A DNA stretch of 64,000 nucleotides from Symbiodinium natans (lineage: Eukaryota; Sar; Dinophyceae; Suessiales; Symbiodiniaceae). Every line of letters begins with the position of its first letter. Position 1 is the first letter of the stretch. Below, one piece after another: positions 32,019 through 41,947 of the stretch. The position numbers and the translations under genes were made by a program. The stretch spans positions 38,961 to 102,960 of the forward strand of contig CAJNDS010000618.1 in NCBI GenBank assembly GCA_905221605.1. The letters are read 5' to 3'. The notes below the pieces were generated by a model that ran no database searches, was not told the DNA's origin, and worked only from the letters and a program-made list of their open reading frames with translations.

Positions 32019-32135
32019 CCTAAACCCTAAACCCTACAGCCTAAACCCTAAACCCGAGTGTGAGAGTCGAAACCCTAAACCCTAAACCCTAAACCCTAAA
32101 CCCTAAACCCTAAACCCTAAACCCCAATCCCTCAA
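32019..32135 (+). repeat. telomere-like array (CCCTAAA)n with an embedded 18-bp motif
   Basis: About 14 heptamers, interrupted at 32052-32074 by AGTGTGAGAGTCGAAACC, which is also found at about 2577. A second short array lies at 32421-32451. Confidence 0.9.
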
Positions 32136-32144
32136 CCCGAAACC

Positions 32145-35100
32145 CGGAAGGTTGAGGCGGCCGCCTCCGACCTTCGTCTGCTGCGGGGGCGTGTGGACGA
32201 CCTGGAGGTGACCTGTGACCATGCAGATCGTCAGATCGGCATCGGCTCGACATGCACCCCCTAAGAGCCCCAATAACCCTGCATGAAGCAAAACTCCTCC
32301 CTTCCATATGGCTTTATCCTCCCTTCTTATATGGCTGAAAAGCATCTGATCTAAACCCTAAGCCAAAAAAAAATCCCGAAGCCCATTGAGCCATAAGTGG
32401 ACTTTAGAGTGTTTAGCTGCCCTAAACCCTAAACCCTAAACCCTAAACCCATTGAGCTATAAGTTGAGCCGCGCTCTTCCTGCAGGAGAAGCTCCAAAGT
32501 TCCAGTCGCACCTGGGAGCTCGTCCAGGCACGGCACATGCTGCGGCTCCTTCCTTGGCGCGGCTCCAAAAGGATGCACTGTACAATCTGCACAAGGACTG
32601 TGCATAATATGTACATATATCTATATATATACACATACATATAATATACAGAATATACAGATATAATATACAGAACGTACTGACATAATATACAAGAAAG
32701 TAAGGTTAAAAGCAGTGGACGTTGTGGCATCTCAGGCTCAGGGGAGACTTGAGAATTCTGTTGGCCCTCTTTCAGGCTCAGAGCGTCCAGATGCACGAGG
32801 CTGGGGCAGAGAACGCCGCCCTTCACCCCCTTCGGCGCCAAGCGATTCTGTTGGTACTCTAGAAATCCCCTGCAGACATCGGCACGGCCCTGTGTTTGTT
32901 GCTGCTGAGAGCGTGCCCTCCTAGCGAAGGCAGCCCAGTCAGATCGCCACGATGCGCTTGAGCAGATGCACCGTGCCTGGGATGGAAAAAAGGAACGCAT
33001 CATGAACCATGTATCCTATGCGGATTTAAGTTTTCGAAAGTTTAGCTGGCGGCTAGGCCTGTGCCAGTGCCTGGCAGCGGGTCCACGACCTCACCTCCCC
33101 CAAAAAACCTCCCTGAGAAGATCGATAGAGACCTCACTGAGAGCGGGCTTGGGAGCAAGCGGACCAGGTCTCGAAGGCCGAGCTCTGCGGCTGGAGCAGG
33201 CGATGGGATGTTGACTTTAAACATGTGACAAGGATGTTTATGAGTCGGAAGTCGGCAGGATAGGTATGCAACCCACAGGGGCTTCATAGCTCACAGAGTG
33301 CCGTCCTGTGCAGGCTTTGGCTGAGGGCCGGACTGTGGTCGAAGCAGCTGCCCGGCAGAAAAGAGGCGAACAGCACGCGACGAGAAGCGCGTGCCTGCCA
33401 AGCGCATCGTAGTTGCCCATCCTCACTGCAGACACGCCGGGGTGCAACGTTTTGGTACGCAAGTGCAGCCTTGTTTGCTAGGGCCTCGCAAATATATTGG
33501 CTGCAACTTTCTGCGAGACCAGCAGCTCAGGACATGTCAAGACTTCGAAATGAGCTCTCGCTGGGGGTCACCCGGACGTCAAAAAGCTGTGAACCTTTCG
33601 CTGCTGTAACTTAAGAAAGTACCATCACGCCGCTTGCAATGACTCACTTAACTTCTGACAGGAACTTGGGGATGTTTTCGCTGGGTTCTCCCCGGCATGA
33701 GTTGACATTCCTTGATCATTGAGGTGCAAGATCTGAGTCAGCGTGTAGACGATCGCTTGAGAGTTCTAAAAGAACGCTTCGACGAGCGCTTGCACGCCCT
33801 CCAGGCCCGGCATAGGAGTTGGGCTCATGTTTTGTTGTTGTTTTTTGATTATCATACCCTAAACCCTAAACCCTATACCCTAAATGAATACATGCAGAGT
33901 ATGATTATGAGTATGTATGGGGGGCCAGAGTTCCGGGTGATGCAAAAGAGCGCTTGAGTGACCCCTATCGCCGCCATCTGCAAGATTCGGGGAGGGACTT
34001 GGTCACAGTGCTGAACAACTCAACAAACCCCACAATATCCCAAACCCAAGGGCACAGACTTCACAGAGTCATATTTGAACCGACACCCATCTTGCTCTTC
34101 CATCCGTCATACCTTTTTGCACCCAGGCCTGCTAGTGATACTGCGGCGCGTTGTTCGAGGGTCCCTGCAGGCGGCCTCGAGTGACGAGGCCACATTGGTC
34201 ATCCGCGAGGCCGCAAGACGAGTTGTGCGTAGAACTCAGGTTTGGTTCGTGACTCTGCCACAAATGGAAATGAGTCTTGTGGGAGCCCGCTGCCCCATCT
34301 ACCGATACCCTTAGTCGCAGATAACCGCAGCTTGTCCCACCGTTCATGCAGTCTTCCCGCGAAGGTGTGTCAGTGTATGTGCGCCTGATAAGCCTTCCAA
34401 ACAAAACCTAAGTTATAGTCGATGTAGACCAAGCAGGCGGGATGTCGAGCAACATATCATCGGAGCAGCAATGTCTGGGCTCGGTGTAGTGCTGAAACCC
34501 ATCGTTCCCTGGAGTCGCCGCGGGAGTATTTGCACGTGCTTGGCGGGTGGCAAAAACTTTCAGTATCCCTTAGAATAGGAATTGGCCTTTCGGGGCGGGT
34601 TGGCCATGCAGCTCGAAAACCCCGCAACAAGAGTCTTCACATGAAGTTTACAGGCCAATGTCGCACTAGCCGTATGACTAAAACTCAGCAAGGGTCCCGA
34701 AACCGAGTGCAAAGTGCATTGGGACCTTTGGCCCCACTTTGGCAGCTGGAGTAGCCTCCCAGAAAAACGTGCCTGCCAGCAAGTTATGGCAGGCCCAGGC
34801 AACCTGCGTGCGCTTGGCCGATGATGTGTTGGGCGTGGCAGAAGGCTCACAGCACCATGGCTGCACAATTTTGCTTGATTTGGAAGTCCATTGGTGCTGG
34901 GTAAGCCGGGCACGACATGGAAGCGCAGGCGGAGTGACTTTCGAACCCCCCCCACCGTTAGTCTGAGTCCGAGAACCGCTTCACTTCTGCAAGCCTAGTG
35001 ATAGAACAATAGAATAGTATACTACTACAATGATATACGAGAATACTAGTACGCTCATATATTAGTGTAACAATATAGTAATACAATAAGAAAACAATAT

Positions 35101-36995
35101 CATAATATAATAAAGTTGCATACTGCTATATTCATATAAGTAATATAGTCAAGTAGTATACTAGTATAGTAGTATAGTAGTATAGCAATTTCGTAAGATT
35201 GTAGTCTAGTAATATAGCAGTATAGCAATATAGTAATATAGTAATATAGTAATATAGTAATATAGTAATATAGTATTATAGTATTATAGTATTATAAGAA
35301 TATCAGAATATAGGAATATAGGAATATAGTAATATAGTAGTATCGTAATATAGGAATTTTAGAGGCTGGCAAGTTTCATCATTAATCAGGCGCACGAAAA
35401 CGATCGAAAACGTGCATACGGTCAGGCTCCGGCAGCAGTCAGGTCATGAATCGGGTAGTGAATCGTGCGAGGGTCATCAAGAAGTCGGGACAAGTTTGCT
35501 TTGGCAACTTGCACAGCATTGCCAACAAGGTTGATGTAAAGTCCAGCTGCCGAAATTCCGGAGATCACAGACAGGCATCCCCAAAAATGGTTGACCCTCC
35601 AGAAAAACTATCCCAAACTTTACTGTAGGCCTGCATGCCCAGAATCTTCTGAGTCCATCCAGCACCTGCAAGGATCCCAATTAAGAGGCACACCAACTCC
35701 GGCATAAGATGGCTGAAGGCGCCTGAAGGGGCAAAGGCAAAAACGCCGAAAAAACCCTGCACCTAAACCCTAAACTCTATTGACAAAAAACCTTAGGCCC
35801 TAAACACATCTAAACTCGGCCCAGGAAGAAGGTGGAGGAGCTCGCCCGGCAAGTTAGTGCCTCGCAGCGCCGCCTCGAAGATTTGGAGAGGCAGACGGAG
35901 GCGCAGCCAAGCTATTCGAGGGACCCACAGAGGGTTTGGGGTTTGGGGTTTAGGTTATAGGGTTATAGGGTTATAGGGTTCAGGATTTAGGGAAAGAGAA
36001 TGTCCAGACATCCGGATCTGTAGGGCTGGGAAGTGGTTTTCATGATTGTAGAATATCTGGACAAGAGGGATCAGAGAAATTGTTGCAATGACAGAGAGAT
36101 GAGGCCGGCCTCGAAACTCTCCGGGCAGAGAACGTCGCAGTGCGCGCGGAGCTGGCGGGCCAATCCGCGCGGCGCCGCGAAGGCTGATCACTGTACGACC
36201 GCCGTCGCCATGCGGCCAGTCGCATGCACGCTCCATCATCGTTTGCAAGAAAAATGCCATTTTGCTTGGCATGAACTTGCAGCTCCAGTATAGCAACGCC
36301 TAGAAACTCAGTGAGGCTTTTTGCAACCTTAACTACCTGCTACCTTACCCATGTCCCAGTGCATCCCCCTTGAAGGCCCAGCGGCACCACCGGAGCCCAT
36401 TGAGAGTCGGGAGCCGACCGCCCCGACGGAGGTCGCTCTGCCGCATGCTGTGGTAATGACTGGGTTTAGGGTTTAGGGTTTAGGGTTTAGGGGTTTAGGG
36501 TTTAGGGTTTTGGGTTTAGGGTTTAGGGTTTAGTTTTTAGTTTTTTCGGCTTTAGGTTTTAGGGTTTAGGGTTTCCGCTGCAAAGCTTTCATGTAAGGTT
36601 AAACCCTTGTAGCCCTTTCGCTGGTTGCTTGGTGGGCGTGCCTTTCTGCTGACTCACGGCACGCATCGATGCTGCAGGAGTTGGCTGATGCTGTCGAACG
36701 CCGGCTGACATCGCGGCTGGGGTGGAAGCCTGAGCTGACTTTGCGAGTCTTGACGAGCCGGGGGACCTTATGCCATGACACCATGTTAGGGTGATTTTGG
36801 GGCGGGAGGGGGGGGTTCTGGGGATGTCGGAGGTCTCCAGAAGGCATCACCCCATGCTCCACTCTTTTGCAGAGTACGGTGGGCTCAGGCTGCAGGTGCT
36901 CCAGCTCAGCGAAGTCCTACAAAGGGTGGTGCAAAGCCAGGCCACGCTGACGCAGCAGATCACAGGCCCGGCGCCCCTCTTTTTTTTGAACGTTT
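32145..36995 (+). CDS. candidate multi-exon gene for a coiled-coil protein
   Basis: At least eight plus-strand segments with helical, heptad-like composition lie in series, many starting after an AG. 32150-32230 has VEAAASDLRLLRGRVDDLEV. 32480-32560 has EKLQSSSRTWELVQARHML. 32777-32850 has AQSVQMHEAGAENAALHPL, and 32925-33005 has SDRHDALEQMHRAWDGKKER. 33712-33825 has VQDLSQRVDDRLRVLKERF. 35821-35936 has KKVEELARQVSASQRRLEDL. 36100-36170 has LETLRAENVAVRAELAGQSA, 36675-36745 has LQELADAVERRLTSRLGW, and 36890-36980 has LQVLQLSEVLQRVVQSQAT. Telomere-like arrays and an AT-rich tract sit between them. Chaining them into one gene is inference and no function can be given. Confidence 0.35.
34985..35362 (+). 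repeat. AT-rich (AATATAGT)n low-complexity tract
   Basis: About 375 bp of imperfect TAATATAG / TAGTATAG octamers. No coding signal. If the coiled-coil gene is real, this lies in an intron. Confidence 0.85.
35934..35991 (-). repeat. telomere-like array (TTTAGGG)n with GGTTATA variants
   Basis: About seven degenerate heptamers just after the coiled-coil segment ending near 35932. Confidence 0.85.
36461..36576 (-). repeat. telomere-like array (TTTAGGG)n
   Basis: About 14 heptamers with one TTTAGTTTTTAGTTTTTT interruption. A further block of four lies at 37018-37047. Confidence 0.9.
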
Positions 36996-37100
36996 TGTTG
37001 CACCTGGGAGCTTCTGTTCAGGGTTTAGGGTTTAGGGTTTAGGGTTCGTCGAAGGCCTTTCCCAGCAGATTTCAGGACTCTGGGTTCCAAAAAAAGAAAG

Positions 37101-37120
37101 GGGTTTAGGGTTTAGGGTTT
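37101..37120 (-). repeat. telomere-like block at LINE 5' junction
   Basis: GGGTTTAGGGTTTAGGGTTT directly precedes the first base of LINE-derived sequence (ATGGTATTTTGAG). The reading frame of the LINE opens at the last heptamer. Confidence 0.85.
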
Positions 37121-37517
37121 ATGGTATTTTGAGATCCACAACAAATACTCAGATACCTTTGCGTGTTCTTCGGGTCGACAGTTGTGGCTTACACCTCACA
37201 AAACTTTGGAGAGGAGAGCAAAGAACAAGGCTACAGGCATAGCGCTTGAACAGCTGAAGGCCGTGGCTAAAAATAACCATGATGTCCTCAACACCCTCGA
37301 TACAGATTGGGCCAAGCAGATAGTCTGGCTCATGGATACTCGCGTGGCTGCGGGGACGCCATCAATGCTGTTGCCGCATGCTGCCCACAGGGTCATCACC
37401 GCACACCCCAGGGATGAGCATGGTGACACGTTCAGCTTCTCGTATAACGTCACTGCGCTCAGTGAGTTGCTGAAGCTGCCTGCGGGAGAAGTCGAAGTTC
37501 AACTCCACACTCGCTGA
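37116..37517 (+). CDS. C-terminal part of a LINE upstream frame
   Basis: The frame is open from a TAG inside the telomere-like block to TGA at 37515-37517. It has no ATG, only TTG codons, so it is a 3' fragment. It is helical and basic near the start (HKTLERRAKNKATGIALEQL) and ends EVEVQLHTR. No zinc knuckle or RRM is visible. The endonuclease frame continues in the same phase after the TGA, so the two may once have been one polyprotein or be joined by stop readthrough. Confidence 0.5.
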   Translation, partial: GLWYFEIHNKYSDTFACSSGRQLWLTPHKTLERRAKNKATGIALEQLKAVAKNNHDVLNTLDTDWAKQIVWLMDTRVAAGTPSMLLPHAAHRVITAHPRDEHGDTFSFSYNVTALSELLKLPAGEVEVQLHTR

Positions 37518-40500
37518 GACACCCCAACTCCGCTGAACTTTCTTGAATCTTGTACCTGGAATATACAGGGCAGGACCCTTCCAGTTTTTGAAGACTGGTT
37601 GAATATTACTAGTCGAGATCCTGATTTTGTTTGTCTACAGGAAGTGGGTGGTTTCAGAGCTCTTTCGAAGCATGATGCTGGGGCGCCTGGCCCTCTAAGC
37701 GAAATTCGGATGCCACAGGATCATGCAGGTGAGTTTGATGTATTCACTATTCTGGGTTCGAGCTCCCTTGATTCGCACTTGGCTCAGATGATATTACTGC
37801 GTACTGAAAGTCTTGATCATGTTGTGTGCACAGCTCAGGGCCTTCGGTATATAGCAGCGTTGATAGAGCTGAGCAAGGATCAGACTCGTCTTTGGATTTG
37901 TTCAGTACACTTGCCTCACTCAAGTAATTCGGATGAGGACTTTGAGGCTGCGGTCTCAGACCTTGGCAGTTTTCTTGGTTCCCACATGCGCGAACGCATT
38001 CTCGTCATGGGTGACTTCAACGCTTCCAGCACTAGTCCTAGAGCTACAGTCCTGGAGGGAATGATGTTCAACCTGGGTTTCTGTGTACGTCGCAGTGGTT
38101 CACCTACAAGGTTTGGTCCCAACTCATCAAGTGAATCGGACTACTACTTTGTCAGCAGACAATTACAGCACAATATTTTTCAGAGCGTTGGTGGTTTACA
38201 AGTACAGGTTATTGAGAATTCGCATATAGAACTTGGCAGTGACCACGGAGCGGTTGCCTGCGAGTTTGTGTTGGGCAAGAAGCCACGTCGTCGAGGGCTC
38301 CGACGCAACAGGAAATGTGGGACTTACATGGTTGATAAGCAAAAACTTGGACAAGAAATCTCAGCAGGAGCCCTTGATTTTCGCGCTACAGCCCACCCGA
38401 ATGGACAGTGGGAGGCGTTCAAAGTTCTGGCCCTGGGTGTGTCATATCGTACCCCTTCCCTTAAGTACAAGGACCCAGAAGACCTCAAAGCTCTTTGTAC
38501 ACAGCGCCAGTGTTCGAACGACCCAGTTGAACGTGCTCACCTGACACGCCTCATCATCAGCCGTCGGCATATGGCGAAGCGACAGTGGTGGGAAGGCCTG
38601 GAAGCAAAGGCGTCCCAGGGGGATTGTGCTGCTATCAAGTACATTAGACAACGTGTTAAGCCTCGCGCTTCCCTTGCTACCTTCATTCATGATTCTGGTG
38701 GTCAACAACAGGCCGCCTCTGAGCTCCAAGAGAGAATGGAGAGCCTGTTCTGCGCCGAAGATCCCCATAGTGAACATGAACATGTGTCAGAAGCTGTGGC
38801 CAAGCTGTTGTCGCGAGGGTCTACTGTTCAGCCGGTCACCTCCCTTGAGGTGACAACGGTGATTGGCAGAATTGCTGCTGGCAAATCCAGCGGACTCTCG
38901 GGTGTGTCGGGGGATTTTCTAAAGGCGCTCTGCGAGTTTCCAGAAGCAGTTGATGCGCTTTGTGATCACTTTACAGTGCTCATCATGAATGGTGACGTGC
39001 CTTCCTGTTACCATGATGCATATGTGTGCCTCATCCCCAAGCTGCAAATGGCGGTTGCCGCTAGGGATGTTCGTCCCATAAACCTCATTGAAGCGATCCA
39101 CAAGGTATACACCAGCATTTTATGTAGACGCATTGGAGCTGATTGGGACCTTCCTCAATACCAACTCGGTGGCCTCAAGGGCTGCCAAACCCTTGACGCT
39201 TTGCTTTCTGCTCAATGCTGCTTGGACAAGGAGAGTGTCATGAAGAAATACGGCATATGGTTGAGCTGCGACATAGCTTCAGCTTTTGATTCAGTGCTAC
39301 ACTCCAAGCTGGCTGACGTCCTGTTGGCGCGCAGCTCTGAGGCGGTTGCAACGGAGGCCGCCAGATTGTTGCAGGTATGCTCTGAGGCTAAGCTTCACTT
39401 TCAGTGGCACGAACACCAATTTGTAATTGAGCAGTCCCGAGGCATTCAGCAAGGTGGTACACACTCCTGTTTGCTCTTCAGCCTTCTTGTCGGCCTCTTA
39501 ATGGATGACCTTAACAAAACATGGCGGGAAAGAGGGGAGGACAATTATCACGGAGTGTTCCTCTGGAGCTACGTAGACGATATACTGGCTGCCTTTACTA
39601 GCTGGGAGCAGGCCTTGCGGCTTTCTGACGAACTCAGCGCTGCGCTGAGAACGCTGGGTTTGTCGCTCAATATGAGCAAGACGACATTCTTCAGCCATGC
39701 TACGCAGCTCCTGGTTGCTCGCTCGTCTTTTCCAGAGGGCTCAGCTCCCTTTCAGTGTCCGTGGGCTACACACGTCAAGTACTTGAAGAAAAAACTTGGG
39801 CACTGGGATAGTATCGACGATAGCAACCCTAGCCACATGCTTGATGCCTTAGTCGCGCAATGCAACACTGGTGTGGAAGAGCTGCGCTCACTTTGGAAAT
39901 GCCTCCATTGGACGCAACCGCTGAAGGTCCTCCAGTTCATGCACAAGTATTTGGCTAGTCGATTTTTGTGGTTCGCCCCCATCTTGGATCCCACAGTACA
40001 TACCCAGGATGTTGTGCGCGTGCTGCAGGTTGTAGTCCTCACCAAGTTTCTACACTTGTGCATCCCTGCGGAGCTGGCCCACACAGAAGCTATGGTGGTA
40101 CACAGGCTGCGCAAGCGTGCTTGTTACTGCTTACTGCACGCCCATAAGGTTTACTCCTGGGTTTACGCTTTGATTATCCGGAAATTCACTTACATGGGTC
40201 ATTTGTTGCGACGCCCGTCGTGCCATCTAGCGCGCAGGCTCATGTTAGCAGGGTATCGCGACTTTTCTTCGGGCAAACCAGGGCCTTGGCGTAGCCATCT
40301 GCATTGGCTAGTTCAAACTGTTAGTGAAGTTTTCGATGTCGAGATGCCCCTTCTGCGGCCCGATTCTGCGAATCAGGTTGCTGAGACCCTGGCTGAACTT
40401 GCTAGTCACAGAGACGAATGGCATGCACGCTCCTTGCGGCTGTACGACCGAGATCTGATGCCGCTTCATCTGTTTAGTGCCTCTCCGTGGGCCAGCTGGC

Positions 40501-40902
40501 GCAAGCCCCTCACGTCTCATGTACCTTGGTGGTTCTGTGGATACATGTGGTTGCATGATGATGGCTTCAGGGTGGTTTGGTTGGATAGGCAGGAGGGCTT
40601 CCAGGTATTCACCTTCGGGGTCTTGACAGCTGCCTCCATCGACCTCTTTGTTGCCTACACATCTATGCAGAGGCCTTATTTCACTCTTACGCTGCTCATA
40701 ACCGCCGACTTTGTGGACGCTTACAGACATCAGCTGGTTGATATTCACAATGCTTGCATGCAGTCACGCTCTGTTGTCGTTTTGTATGAAGAAGTACCAG
40801 ACTCATGGATTCGCAAGGCTTGCGGTCGTAGCCACGAGTGCTAGGATCCGCGACTGTTGCTAAGACTTTCCGGCCAGGACATCATAGCCCGGATGCAAAA
40901 AG
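37121..40902 (+). mobile_element. LINE (non-LTR) retrotransposon, 5'-truncated, in telomere-type repeats
   Basis: The element starts abruptly after a TTTAGGG block. It carries the end of an upstream reading frame, then a long endonuclease-reverse transcriptase frame. It ends with about 57 bp of 3' sequence and GCAAAAA followed by GGGTTTAGGG. Both junctions therefore abut the telomere heptamer. The junction TGCAAAAAGGGTTTAGGGTG occurs a second time at 8332-8351. Telomere-repeat-targeting LINEs are known in insects (TRAS, SART), and the LINE Zepp accumulates near telomeres in a green alga. Similar targeting here is inference. Confidence 0.8.
37518..40844 (+). CDS. LINE endonuclease-reverse transcriptase
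   Basis: The frame opens right after the TGA. The endonuclease begins at CTWNIQG (37551), upstream of the first usual start codon. Counting from the TTG at 37599, endonuclease motifs are CLQE (12-15), VMGDFNA (136-142) and GSDHGAVA (213-220), the AP-endonuclease type. Reverse transcriptase motifs are AFD (562-564, catalytic Asp), GIQQGGTHS (615-623) and YVDD (658-661, catalytic Asp pair). A C-terminal region of about 400 residues follows, with HLLRRPSCHLARRL, and I recognise no RNase H. 1,081 codons without a stop suggests recent activity. It copies its RNA at a nicked target. Confidence 0.9.
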   Translation, partial: DTPTPLNFLESCTWNIQGRTLPVFEDWLNITSRDPDFVCLQEVGGFRALSKHDAGAPGPLSEIRMPQDHAGEFDVFTILGSSSLDSHLAQMILLRTESLDHVVCTAQGLRYIAALIELSKDQTRLWICSVHLPHSSNSDEDFEAAVSDLGSFLGSHMRERILVMGDFNASSTSPRATVLEGMMFNLGFCVRRSGSPTRFGPNSSSESDYYFVSRQLQHNIFQSVGGLQVQVIENSHIELGSDHGAVACEFVLGKKPRRRGLRRNRKCGTYMVDKQKLGQEISAGALDFRATAHPNGQWEAFKVLALGVSYRTPSLKYKDPEDLKALCTQRQCSNDPVERAHLTRLIISRRHMAKRQWWEGLEAKASQGDCAAIKYIRQRVKPRASLATFIHDSGGQQQAASELQERMESLFCAEDPHSEHEHVSEAVAKLLSRGSTVQPVTSLEVTTVIGRIAAGKSSGLSGVSGDFLKALCEFPEAVDALCDHFTVLIMNGDVPSCYHDAYVCLIPKLQMAVAARDVRPINLIEAIHKVYTSILCRRIGADWDLPQYQLGGLKGCQTLDALLSAQCCLDKESVMKKYGIWLSCDIASAFDSVLHSKLADVLLARSSEAVATEAARLLQVCSEAKLHFQWHEHQFVIEQSRGIQQGGTHSCLLFSLLVGLLMDDLNKTWRERGEDNYHGVFLWSYVDDILAAFTSWEQALRLSDELSAALRTLGLSLNMSKTTFFSHATQLLVARSSFPEGSAPFQCPWATHVKYLKKKLGHWDSIDDSNPSHMLDALVAQCNTGVEELRSLWKCLHWTQPLKVLQFMHKYLASRFLWFAPILDPTVHTQDVVRVLQVVVLTKFLHLCIPAELAHTEAMVVHRLRKRACYCLLHAHKVYSWVYALIIRKFTYMGHLLRRPSCHLARRLMLAGYRDFSSGKPGPWRSHLHWLVQTVSEVFDVEMPLLRPDSANQVAETLAELASHRDEWHARSLRLYDRDLMPLHLFSASPWASWRKPLTSHVPWWFCGYMWLHDDGFRVVWLDRQEGFQVFTFGVLTAASIDLFVAYTSMQRPYFTLTLLITADFVDAYRHQLVDIHNACMQSRSVVVLYEEVPDSWIRKACGRSHEC

Positions 40903-40913
40903 GGTTTAGGGTG

Positions 40914-41645
40914 TTCCAGATGGCTCAGAGGTCATTATCCTGGCTCCTGCATTCACTGCATTACACTCCGCAGCACCATTTCCTTGCATCTCCTGGCCAG
41001 GTCCAGCCGGGGCCAAAGCAAAGGCTCGCAGCGCGAGGTCAGTGGACGGCACCTCGCCAGCAGACATCCGCATTCTGTGAATTCCGGGTTTGCTGTACTC
41101 TTACCAGCCTGTGGAAACCTAACCTGGCAGTCAAAAGCGGCACCACGCGACACCATGCCCGTGCCCACGATCGCACCAGTGCGCTCAACCTCCTGGGAGG
41201 TTGCCGGTGTACTTACTGCATACCTTAAGTCGCATCACCTGATATAAAACGCACTCTGACACGTACGGTGCGTCTGCACCCAGCATCGGGAATGAAGCTT
41301 TGTCAGGGAGGTGCTATAGATATATGTAGCGTGTCCACAATGGGGATCCTGCATCGCGCTTGATGCCGACTTCACGCGGTGTGATGTGGCTTCGTGTTGC
41401 ACCCCGTGCCCTCGTACCTTGCACTTGGAATGCAAATGACACGGTCCGAGGATCGAAGCCAGCCTCGGCTACTTGTGCCCCCTGGCTTTACTTCCAGTTA
41501 TGCCAGTAAGCCATTCGTAAAAATTGAGAGCAAGCTATACATAAGGCCTTCCTCTCGGCGCAGATCGAAAACCCCAACCTTCCAATCTTGCAGCTACGCG
41601 TTCTCTTGTAACTGTAGCGGGGATTGAGCGCACACACACACATGC
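40914..41645. other. stretch without a recognised gene
   Basis: Plus frames at 40857-41247 (up to 123 codons) start in or just after the LINE end and show no domain. The minus shadows overlap them. A CA microsatellite precedes the next array. Confidence 0.35.
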
Positions 41646-41688
41646 ACCCTAAACCCTAAACCCTAAACCCTAAACCCTAAACCCTAAG
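41646..41688 (+). repeat. telomere-like array (CCCTAAA)n
   Basis: Six perfect CCCTAAA heptamers. The next array, 108 bp on, has the opposite orientation. Confidence 0.95.
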
Positions 41689-41796
41689 AGAGTCCGTTGC
41701 ATCTTGATCCTCAAGAAGCCCAAGGCCGAGCCCCGCGCGGCCTCCGAGGGCCGCAAGCAGGCCATCGAGGAGTCGCCCAGCTCAGACACCTCGGGG
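41689..41796 (+). other. exon-like segment between two opposed telomere-like arrays
   Basis: A GC-rich 108-bp segment is open in more than one frame. One reads LILKKPKAEPRAASEGRKQA and then an acidic/Ser stretch, like a disordered exon. No family recognised. Confidence 0.3.
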
Positions 41797-41947
41797 GGTT
41801 TAGGGTTTAGGGTTTAGGGTTTAGGGTTTAGGGTTTAGGGTTTGGGGTTTGGGGTTTGGGGGTTTAGGGTTTAGGGGTTTAGGGTTTAGGGTTTAGGGTT
41901 TAGGGTTTAGGGTTTAGGGTTTAGGGTTTAGGGTTTAGGGTTTAGGG
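41797..41947 (-). repeat. longest telomere-like array (TTTAGGG)n, ~21 copies
   Basis: About 21 heptamers over 151 bp, nearly perfect except for a GGGTTTGGGG patch in the middle. Unique sequence continues on both sides. Confidence 0.95.

Noticed and set aside
37196-40748. Minus-strand frames within the LINE
   Set aside because: Shadows of the long plus-strand endonuclease-reverse transcriptase frame.
41797-41947. A true chromosome end
   Set aside because: Only about 21 heptamers, with unique DNA on both sides and an opposed array 108 bp away.
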